In this document: one piece after another, positions 56,532 through 64,000 of the stretch | Numbering within the stretch: position 1 is the first letter of the stretch | Layout of the letters: every line of letters begins with the position of its first letter | Assembly: GCA_947650365.1 (NCBI GenBank) | Contig: OX393555.1 | Span: 9,850,840 to 9,914,839 of the forward strand | Length of the DNA stretch: 64,000 bases | Direction of reading: 5' to 3' | From: Chamaelirium japonicum | Lineage: Eukaryota > Streptophyta > Magnoliopsida > Liliales > Melanthiaceae | The notes under the pieces: generated by a model | What the model was told of the DNA's origin: nothing | The model's database searches: none | The model's input: only the letters and a program-made list of their open reading frames with translations | Made by a program: the position numbers and the translations under genes

Positions 56532-57010
56532 TTGGGATGGAGGTGGGAGAAAGAGTTGGAGGAGTAGACGGGAGCTTCGGGATGGAATGGGGGGAGAAGG
56601 AAGAGGAGGAGGAGGTGAATGAAGGGTTTTAATTGAATTTTGGAGTTTAAGAAAGAAAGAAAAAATAATTATAATTTTTTTTATCAATAGATTCCTCTCG
56701 AATCTCAATTTTGTTTTTTTGTATGACCTCTCTCTGGAAAGTTCCAGAGCTGTTCCATCAAGTTTTCCATCCCGATCGGGCCATCCTGACGTGGAAATTG
56801 ATCACAGCCGTACGTTCACCCAGCCCGAACAAGTGAAACTTACTCAGTGCGATGGCAATCAGAGGAATGGTGTGCAAACTACGGCTGTGATCAGGTGGCT
56901 CGTCAGGATGGCCCGATCCCGATGGATGGCTGGGAATCATTTTATGGGAGTGAGAGAAAAAAAGGAGGTACCACGTGGCTCAGTGCTAGGACCGTTCATG
57001 AAAAGTTCTT
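56532..57010 (-). promoter_or_regulatory. LESV 5' leader and promoter region
   Basis: Reading on minus toward the ATG: a MITE (56929-56767), a TTATAATTAT TATA-like motif near 56666-56675, then a CT-rich leader with CTCCTCCTC runs. The whole region recurs in diverged form at 57449-58095. The start site is not defined by sequence alone. Confidence 0.5.
56767..56929. mobile_element. Short inverted-repeat MITE in LESV promoter
   Basis: About 163 bp with imperfect ~50-bp inverted termini: CCATCCCGATCGGGCCATCC and its near-inverse, plus GATCACAGCCGTA / TACGGCTGTGATCA. The element is also present in the duplicated copy at 57830-57988, so it inserted before the duplication. No target duplication was resolved. 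Confidence 0.65.
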
Positions 57011-57054
57011 TTTTTTTAATGTTAGAAAAAAAAAATCGTGCCCGACTAATGGTT

Positions 57055-57445
57055 CGTAGGGTGTAAAAAAACCCACCGGTCCAAATCCGGTCCGGCCCAG
57101 TCCAAAAGTCAACGGCCCGAGTCCGACCCAGCTCAGTCAATGACCCGGCCCGGCCCAAAAGGAAGCCCTTGAGCCCGGTCCCAAAGCCTGATCCAAATAC
57201 TATAATTTTGGTATATATATAAATAAATTATATAATTCATTAATAATAACTAGTGCAGTGGATTTGATTGTGCTAAAAACTGTGTAAGGTCTTGAGTTTT
57301 AACCCACAAAAAAAAAATTATTAAAAAACATACGGTTTTTAGTCTAAACCTGACAACCACCCGATACAAAATTCATAATATATCTATACATGAGCCTGGC
57401 CCGGGCTCATACCCTTGGCCCAAGGCCCCGGCCCGGCTCAACAAC
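57055..57445. repeat. CCGGCCC-rich repeat between the duplicates
   Basis: This sequence (GGTCCGGCCCAG, GCCCGGGCTC, GGCCCCGGCCCGG with an AT-rich middle) separates the two LESV promoter copies and belongs to neither. The layout resembles the GC-ended hAT-type MITEs of this window, but no terminal repeat or duplication could be fixed. Confidence 0.4.
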
Positions 57446-57448
57446 TAG

Positions 57449-58095
57449 GAACCCCTGGGACATGCGCTTCCGTTCCATGGCCTTCCTCAAGGTACGAATC
57501 GCCACAGGAGGGGGTAGATTGGGCCCCTCAGATGATCAGCCGACGATAAGAGGGAGGACGGCTCCGCATAGGTTAGCGCCTGCGCAAGCGCAAAAATGCA
57601 CAAACATTTGGGATGGAGGTGGGAGAGGAGTTGGAGGAGTAGACGGCTTCGGGACGGAATGGAGGGAGGAGGAGGAGAATGAAGGATTTTAATTGAATTT
57701 TGGAGTTTAAGAAAAAAAATATATAATTATAAATTTTTTTTATGAATGGATCCCTCTCGAATCTAGATTTTGTTTTTTGGAATGACCTCTCGAGAAAGTT
57801 CGAAAGCTGTAACTCAACCATCCAGTTTTCCATTCCGATAGGGCCATCCTGACGTGGCACTTAATCACAGCCGTACGTTGCACCCAGCCCGAACAAGTGA
57901 ATCTTACTCAGCCCGATGACAATCGAGGGATGGTGTGTAAAGTACGGCTGTGATCAGGTGGTTCGTTAGGATGGCCCGATCCAGATGGATGTCTGACAAT
58001 CATTTTCAGGGAGAGAGAAAGAGACAGAGAGAGAGAGAGAAGGGAGGTACCACGTGGCTTGGTGCTACGACCGTTCATGAATAGTTTTTTTTTTT
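57449..58095 (-). pseudogene. Duplicated LESV exon 1 start and promoter
   Basis: The segment aligns with 56362-57010: the first part of exon 1, leader, TATA-like region and MITE. The copy's ATG (MFVHFCACAGANLCGAVL) is followed after a few more residues by a stop. The exon is truncated at 57449 where the intact gene continues. So it is a partial upstream tandem duplicate that decayed, not a second gene. 58096-58410 is AT-rich with TCCAACCCAACC motifs and nothing else. Confidence 0.8.
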
Positions 58096-58409
58096 TTTAG
58101 AACAAAAATTTGTATCCAACGAACAGTGACTGACGGGCTGCACCTCGACCGATTGAGAGGTCAATCCGACCTAATCCAAGTCCAACCCAACCTGAGGTTA
58201 GGTTAAACTTTTCTTGTCTAAGCCCAATCTGTCGAGTTGGCATGATTGATCGGATGAATTCTGATCAGACCTACTTAATATTATATAATATTATTTATTT
58301 ATTTACTAAATGATTGGGTTTCAAATTGATTCGAGATGCCTGAAGCCTTTGCCCACGTCCAATCCGAATTAAGAACATTGTGTTAACACTAAAAAATAAT
58401 TTTTGACCG

Positions 58410-58612
58410 TTGGACATGCACACCAATACATCATACATGTCCAAGCTCAATGCCTATGTTTTTTATCATTAGACAAGCACTCCAACACATCAAACATAAT
58501 CAAGCTCAACGACTATATTTCTAGACGTTGGGTACGCATTCCAACACATTAGACTTGTCCAAATTTAGCGGCTATAATTATGATCGCTGGACACGCACTC
58601 TAACACACCATC
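58410..58612. repeat. 60-bp tandem repeat, about three copies
   Basis: Units contain GACATGCACACCAATACATC-like and CAAGCTCAATGCCTATG-like blocks with substitutions. They lie just before the Harbinger transposase promoter and look like subterminal repeats of that element. Confidence 0.65.
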
Positions 58613-58621
58613 TGTTTATCT

Positions 58622-58629
58622 TATAAATA
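58622..58629 (+). promoter_or_regulatory. TATA box of Harbinger transposase gene
   Basis: TATAAATA, 160 bp before the ATG at 58782 and followed by a (CT)n leader (58669-58741). Spacing and orientation suit the transposase transcript. Confidence 0.5.
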
Positions 58630-58665
58630 CATACACATTCCACACTTGGAATGACCATTGCTTCA

Positions 58666-58668
<3 letters not shown>

Positions 58669-58741
<73 letters not shown>
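58669..58741. repeat. (CT)n microsatellite
   Basis: A perfect run of about 36 CT dinucleotides, in the 5' leader of the Harbinger transposase gene. Confidence 0.95.
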
Positions 58742-58744
<3 letters not shown>

Positions 58745-58781
58745 CCCAGCATCTCACCTCTATCTCTTAACTAACATCGCC

Positions 58782-60190
58782 ATGTCGAGCCACAATCGCT
58801 TGAAGGAGTTGCTGCTCGACGATGATGACGAGCATAAGATGCTAGTGTCTTGGGCTGCATGGAAGGAACACAACAAGTGAAGCCATATCGACTTCAAAGA
58901 GGAGGGTTGTCACGGATTGGATTTTCTTTATTTGTGTGTGTCATCCTTGCCCAAGGGCCCTGCTAATCTTCTCTATATAGACATCCAATAAAATTGGAAC
59001 GATACAAAGAAGATTAGCATTACCCCTGCACAAGAATGGCATACACAAATCGAGAAAATCCAGGGCGTGATAAAGGGTTCTAGTCAACCATGCAAAAATG
59101 ATCTATCATGACTGAAATTACATGCCGCAATAGATTGATCAATGACTACTTCACTGAAGATTGTGTTTACATTCCCATACGGTTCCGACAGAGATTTCGA
59201 ATGTACCACTCGTTGTTTCTCTGAATTCAGTATGCAGTGTAGCAGTACGATGATTACTTCATATAGAAGAGGGACACTACTGGAACCATCGGTTTCTCGT
59301 CGCTACAAAAGGAAAATAGTCACTCTAACGATGCTTGCCTATGAAGCTCCGGTAGATCTCTTAGATAATTAAGTACCTCAAAATCGAAGCGAGTGTTACA
59401 ATTGAATCAGTCCAATGCTTTGTCAAAACATTCAATGCGCTCTTCTCGGAGGTGTATCTATGAAGGTCTAACAACAATGACGTCACATGGCTACTATTCA
59501 TGGCAGAAGGTCGAGAATTCTCAGGCATGCTCTGTATTATCGACTGCATGCACTGGAAATGTAAAAATTGTCCAGCGGTGTTGGTGGGTATTTATATATG
59601 TCACATACACGAGTCGACCGTTATTCTTGAATTCATAGTTAGTAAGGACCTCTAGATTTGACACACATACTTCGGGCGACCCAGATCGTATAACGCTATC
59701 AACGTGTTGGTGTGATCTCATGTTTTTTCTGACATTGCAAATGGCGAGTTGTGCCATGCACCTTCACCATCAACGGCCTACAACCATAGCTACTATCTCG
59801 TAAACGGTATTTACCCACCTTGGTCGACACTCGTGAAAGACACGTTCAAAACATGTGACTTTGAGGCAGAAATACTTTGCGAAGCTCAAGAGTCGGTGTG
59901 AAAAGATGTAGAAAGAGCCTTCAGGGCATTGCATGCTCAATTTACAACTGTGTGAGGTCCGACACTTTTTCTGAAAGCATGAAATGCTTTTAGAGATCAT
60001 GATTGCGTGTATTATTATACACAACATGATCATCAAAGACGAGTGATATGTAGGCCAACTCGATGAAGAGGAGAAAGAGGTCGAGCCATTTTCCCATGCA
60101 CCCATTACAGAATTTGCATAATTTCTTAGTATTCACCACCAGATTAAGAACTGGATAACATATTCTGCACTTCAGCAATCCCTAATCGAG
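58782..60190 (+). pseudogene. PIF/Harbinger transposase
   Basis: ATG 58782 opens MSSHNRLKELLLDDDDEH and stops after 32 codons. After the U6 palindrome (58911-59070) the transposase continues in several frames: NDYFTEDCVYIP, RQRFRMYHSLF, TIGFSSLQK, MLAYEAPVDLLD, GREFSGMLCIIDCMHWK, KDL...HTYFGRP, INVLV, YYLVNGIYPPWSTLVK, KDVERAFRALHAQF and a HAPITEF-like C-terminus. These are the ordered blocks of plant Harbinger nucleases, including the Asp of IDCMHWK and of DLWIWH (Trp replaced by a stop). At least six stops and several frameshifts make it dead. Confidence 0.85.
58911..59070 (+). pseudogene. U6 snRNA-derived inverted duplication
   Basis: 58979-59062 matches plant U6 snRNA from ACATCC through AAAATTGGAACGATAC, AGAAGATTAGCAT, CCCCTGC and CACAAATCGAGAAA, with about a dozen differences and without the 5'-most bases. 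Immediately before it, 58919-58978 is the 3' two-thirds of U6 in antisense (TTTGTGTGTGTCATCC ... GCTAATCTTCTCT). The inverted match continues a little into flanking CACG/CGTG sequence. The result is a palindrome with ~60-bp arms. No T-run terminator or U6 promoter elements are seen, so it is not a functional U6 gene. Confidence 0.85.
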
Positions 60191-60322
60191 CATGTTTGAG
60201 AGATTCTTAGCCAATAGTAGTTTAGGGTTTAATGTACTTTGCTTTGATGTGAAGTTCAATTCTAGAAGTTCGTTACCATATTAGTACATCATACATAAGT
60301 AAAAAACCTGATTACAACATAA

Positions 60323-60689
60323 CAGTAGCGATCCAGTGAGATATACGATATATGAGATAACTTTGAGAAACCTATCTAGAGGTTTTATAATTTGATACAA
60401 ATTGGTGGGCATGCTCTCTATGGCAAGTTGATCATCCTCACAAAAAATCATCAAATTCTAAAACCTCTAAGCACATCAAATGTTAGAAGATTTATCGACC
60501 ATCTATTAAAACCAATAATTTGAATTGTGTATTTGATGTCTCTAGAGGTTTTAGAATTTGATGATTTTTTGTGAGGATGATCAACTTGCCATAGAGAGCA
60601 TGCTCACAAATTTTCATCAAATTATAAAACCTCTAGATAGGTTTCTCAAAGTTATCTCATAGAAGAGTTATCTCACTGGATCGTTATCC
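60323..60689. mobile_element. Foldback MITE, Mutator-like
   Basis: 367 bp flanked by TACAACATAA at 60313-60322 and 60690-60699, a 9-10 bp duplication as in Mutator-like elements. It is almost entirely an inverted repeat: arms of about 160 bp (roughly 60330-60480 and 60530-60685), more than 90% identical, with a ~50-bp loop. Shared blocks include GATCCAGTGAGATA and ATGCTCTCTATGGCAAGTTG. A transcript would fold into a long hairpin. Confidence 0.85.
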
Positions 60690-60731
60690 TACAACATAAT
60701 TCAGAAAAATACATCATAAATATAGGTACAA

Positions 60732-61890
60732 CTATAGGGCATCATTTTTCGATATTGTCTCTACTCTAAGATATCCTTTCTGACAGGTCGCGAAATAAGC
60801 AACTTGTGGTGGTGGCAGACGGTCAAGTTGCATCAACATAATTTTATCCTCTTCAGCATTTCCAAGCCTCCCCTCTTTTGCCACCTTAAGTGCAGTGCAT
60901 TTCTTATTAGCTGCAATCATCTATTTGTCCATTGCAAGCCTCTCAGCTTCGGTCATTGATATCTTCGCTAAAGTCTCGATCTTTTGAATTTGCATCTTCT
61001 CGAATATTTTGAGAATAGAGCAGTCATCATCCTGCACCGCAACAGTAGCCTTACCCTTGCGACGAGCCTTTTCAGTCTTCCTGCTCGGTGGCCTCGCCAG
61101 CTCGAAGAAGCCTTCATCTTCTTCTTTTATGTTATGATAATCGGAGTAGATGGAGAGGAAGAGGCAAGAGAGGCCGAGACACAGTTTTTTTGACTTCTGT
61201 CACCCCAACCTCCAACAACTTAGGCTGGTGTCAAAGCTCATTCGAAGTAAGCCTGAATTGGAACGAACTTATACTGTGCAAAGAGCAATAAGATTCCTTT
61301 GCTAGTTGGATCTATAAAAAAAAATCAAATTTAAATTTGAAAACCCTTTTTTGGTCTTATAAAAAAATAACAAGTCAAGTTTGATTTTTTACCTTACTTT
61401 GCTCGTTGGTGCCTGATCGTTACTCAAACCCCACTTGCACATAGCATGCAGTGAACTTGTTAACGGCTAGTTGGAGTACTGACCATCGATGCATCAAAGA
61501 GTTTTGCTTCCGGTTATCAAAAAAATCCTCTTATTGATGATAGTAGTGGATGCTGCATTTCCAAAAGGTATCTTTTCGTTGCTGGGTGTCACTGACCACG
61601 TCAATACCAATGTTGATCCATGCGGTGATGAACATTTAGATCCTCTGCCACCATGAAGCTCTGAGTGTGCCTTTCTTTAATGATGGGTGTCGCTTCAGGT
61701 TGTTTGGAGATCGGGGATGGATTGTCGGACGACTCCACCTCTTGATCATTCAAAAATCCCCCGCCGACTAAGTGTCGAAGCTCGATTACGAGCTGGGGGT
61801 AAATCAATAACGAGGATCCAACAACTCAAAATAGGGGAGAGAGCAAGAGGAGGGAGTGAGAGATTGGTGAAAATTTGCTTTTCTTGGTTC
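60732..61890 (-). pseudogene. Probable Harbinger ORF1 (Myb-like) protein
   Basis: Scattered minus-strand pieces form one order: ELRHLVGGGFLNDQEVESSD (61780-61740), WINIGIDVVSD...QRKDTFWK (about 61620-61565), HRWSVLQLAVNKFTACY, then K-rich RRKGKATVAVQD (about 61050), MTEAERLAMDK and MIAANKKCTALKV (60920). They fit the accessory ORF1 of PIF/Harbinger elements (AWLN.S.D...G..Q....FW, H.W..IQ..VNKF). Many stops and frameshifts. It points toward the transposase gene on the opposite strand. Assignment rests on motif order and context. Confidence 0.55.
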
Positions 61891-61914
61891 TACTATTTAT
61901 TTTATTTTTTCTAA

Positions 61915-62351
61915 ATTTTTAGAAATTATTTACTATGTTTTGAATTTTTTTAATGCATATTTCCCCCAAAAAGCAAGTTCTTTCCCCTTTTGAGGTTTGG
62001 ACTAGCCATTGGGCACCAACGGCTTGCTCAATAGGCTAGTTCAAACCAATCAAATTCTAATTATTCCATGATAATGACAACCAATATCATTTGGACCGCA
62101 CGATCGTCATCGTGCACCGACTATTGAAAAGGGCGAAGTGCACACTCGAGTTATAACACCCCGGTATTTTACGAATTTGGGTAACCCGTATAATGCTGGG
62201 GTGTTAAGAGAAAAACTTTGGTCAATAATTTTTATAAAGTAAGGAAGCGATTGGAGCCTCTTTGTTTAAGTAAATCATGTAGTACATTTAATAGTTTCAA
62301 ATACATGGCTTATAATAGTAGGAAAATGACATCTAGCTCCATGATTCTTTA
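61915..62351. other. Harbinger right flank, no gene
   Basis: AT-rich DNA. A GCCATTGGGCACCAACGGC block near 62011 echoes the 60-bp repeats at 58410-58612 in inverse orientation, suggesting the other subterminal end. A TAACACCCCGG ... CTGGGGTGTTA inverted pair occurs at 62154-62206. Exact element ends were not found. Confidence 0.35.
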
Positions 62352-62683
62352 TGTAATACCCGGGATTTAAAAAAAAAAAAAAAACTAAATTAAACTAAAA
62401 AAAAAAAAAAAAACCAAAACCAAAAAATTAAAAACCCAATACCCACCTAACCCACTACCCCACCCTAATTCCACTACCCGAACCCGACCCACTATCCCCA
62501 ACCCCCAACCCCCAACCCCCAACCCGTGACCCCCATCCCCCTTCCTCTCTCTCTCTCTCCCTCTCTCTTCTCTCTCTTTCTCTCTTCTCTCTCTCTCACT
62601 CGGATCCCCACTCTCACCCGACTTCTCTCTCTCTCCAATCCGACCTGGCCCCTCCCCAAACCCGACGCCGTCGCCGCCGCTAC

Positions 62684-62870
62684 TGCCCCGAATCGCGCCC
62701 CAAATTCCGCCACTGTCGCCGCCCCGGATCCCGCCGCCGTCGCCGCCCCGAATCGTGCCCCGGATCCCGCCGTCGTCGCCGCCCCGAATCGCGCCCCGGA
62801 TCCCGCCGCCGTCGCCGCCCCGAATCGTGCCCCGGATCCCGCCGCCGTGGCCCCCTGAGTCACGCCCCGG
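62684..62870. repeat. 36-bp GCC-rich minisatellite
   Basis: About five units built on CCCCGAATCGCGCC and CCGGATCCCGCCGCCGTCGCC, period 36 bp. Because 36 is divisible by three, all frames stay open and translate to Ala/Pro/Gly/Arg repeats. Confidence 0.85.
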
Positions 62871-63890
62871 ATCCCGCCGGCCGCCGCCCCTACCTTGCAG
62901 TCACCACCCCTCCCTTCCCCCTTTAAAAACCCCTCATCCGACCCCTTCCCTCCCTTCCCCATCTGATCCCCCACTCCCCCTCTTCCCCTTCCTCAGTCCA
63001 GCCCAACCCCCCTTCTCCCCTATCCAAACCCCTCATCCCTATCCGATCCATTTCTTCCCTCCTCGATCTCTCTCTTCCTCTCTCTATCTCTCCCCTGGTT
63101 CTTTTCCTCCCCTTGTGGCTCGCGCACGGCAGTCAGCACCGGAGAAGGCCGGCTGGCCGTAGAGAAGCGAGGAGGAGGAGCCGCAGCAACTGACCCCTCC
63201 CCACTGAGCGGGACAACCCGACCCTCAGATCTCTCTCTCATCGTCTTGCGCATGACGGACGGAGCAAGAGGCGGCAGCCTCACCTGAGCGACGACTGACG
63301 ATCTCCCCAAGCTCCGACGACCTCCCCTTTCGCCTCCTCGACGTCCGGATGCCCAACCGATCCGGCCTCTTCTTCACGTCAAGGCAAGCCCCTCTACACC
63401 TCCTCATTGCTTCGAAACCGCCCAACTCCGGGTCATTTTCCGGACCGCACCGGCTAGGAACTAGGCCGCCCCGGCTCGCATGGAGGGTTCTAGGCCGCTC
63501 TCCCTAGCGCCCTCTACGGATCGCCGTTGATGGCGAGGCCGGCCGACCCCCGTGCGAGACTCGGGAGCATCGTAAAACCCCCCTCCCAAGCTCATTCCTT
63601 GTAACAATGGGGAGTGGTTGGTTTTGAAAATTTGAATGCCCTAGTGGGCATTCAAGTAATTTTCTATAGTTTACCAATATTTAAATGATTAAAAATTGTA
63701 AATAGTGGCCCCCACCTAAAGGCGTGGCCCCATCTTGAAGGAGGCCCCCGCGGGTCCCACTTAAGTGTGTGGACCCCACTTCGGTATGTACACCCATTTT
63801 ATGTTGGTGGGCCCCAAATTTTTCTAAGTGGCATAACCTACAATTGCACATAGTGCATAGTGTCGGAATTGTCTGTCGTCATTTCACCAT

Positions 63891-64000
63891 CCGTTGACGC
63901 TGTCTTTGGCACCTCGGTTTGTGTGCCAGTAGACCGACGTCCGATGACGCTACCCTTGGCACACCGGTTTGCGTGCCAGTAGATAGGCGTCCGATGACGC
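63891..64000. repeat. 50-bp tandem repeat at window end
   Basis: Units start CCG(T/A)TGACGC at 63891, 63941 and 63991 and share CTTTGGCAC/CCTTGGCAC and CGGTTTG(T/C)GTGCCAGTAG. The array continues past the window edge. Confidence 0.85.

Larger units (their letters stand above)
62352..64000. repeat. Possible LTR start, CT/GCC-rich, runs off window
   Basis: TGTAATACCCGGGATTT at 62352 resembles the 5' end of some plant gypsy LTRs. It is followed by A-tracts, ACCCAACCC/CCAACCCC runs, a CT-rich run (62540-62630), a GCC-rich minisatellite and a 50-bp repeat at the window end. No second LTR, primer site or coding domain lies inside the window, so the LTR reading is tentative. Open frames here are low-complexity. 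Confidence 0.3.

Noticed and set aside
57449-58095. Second LESV gene
   Set aside because: Stop codon soon after the ATG, exon truncated, no second set of exons 2-4 in the window.
58979-59062. Functional U6 snRNA gene
   Set aside because: 5'-most bases missing, about a dozen substitutions, no upstream promoter elements and no terminal T run.
62492-62974. 160-codon Gly/Ala repeat frame resembling a structural protein
   Set aside because: The 36-bp GCC minisatellite keeps all frames open; no start context or homology.

Overview
This window is plant nuclear DNA, most likely from a flowering plant with a repeat-rich genome. The evidence is nested LTR retrotransposons, hAT, PIF/Harbinger and Mutator-type DNA transposons, GT-AG introns and one conserved plant gene whose first intron is swollen by insertions. 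The species cannot be named from what is visible. All alignments and difference counts were done by eye.

Layout. 1-5.4 kb is repeat debris: a Ty1/copia LTR fragment, a hAT-type MITE with its 8-bp target duplication, pyrimidine-rich duplications and short tandem repeats. 5,427-27,593 is one Ty3/gypsy element of the Tat type on the minus strand, bounded by the 5-bp duplication ATATG. It has gag, protease, RT-RNase H, a second RNase H and integrase, all broken by stops or frameshifts. On the plus strand it carries the antisense gene typical of this lineage, with its own TATA box, an 86-bp intron and a poly(A) signal. A younger copia element (6,538-16,589; two 2,329-bp LTRs) is inserted in a cytosine tract of the left gypsy LTR.

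The main host gene runs on the minus strand from 56,531 to 28,984. Four exons join in frame to 597 codons of a LIKE EARLY STARVATION (LESV)-type protein, a tryptophan-rich plastid starch-binding protein. Intron 1 is 20,759 bp. It holds a young 5,750-bp gypsy deletion derivative (36,732-42,481, duplication CAATG), a truncated NAC gene fragment, a hAT remnant, several hAT-type MITEs, a structurally intact autonomous hAT element (46,784-50,487, duplication GTTACATC, 672-codon transposase) and a probable solo LTR. Intron 2 (4,377 bp) holds three more hAT-type MITEs and a LINE remnant. Upstream of exon 1 the promoter and the start of exon 1 are duplicated as a decayed copy (57.4-58.1 kb).

58.4-62.0 kb is a decayed PIF/Harbinger element: transposase on plus, a probable ORF1 protein on minus. 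It is interrupted by an inverted duplication of U6 snRNA sequence and followed by a Mutator-type foldback MITE. 62.3-64.0 kb is CT- and GCC-rich repeat sequence, possibly the start of another LTR, and runs off the window.

The standout observations are the LESV gene with its transposon-filled introns, the intact hAT element with a related MITE in the same gene, the U6 palindrome, the gag-protease-integrase fusion retroelement, and the NAC fragment abutting a hAT remnant.
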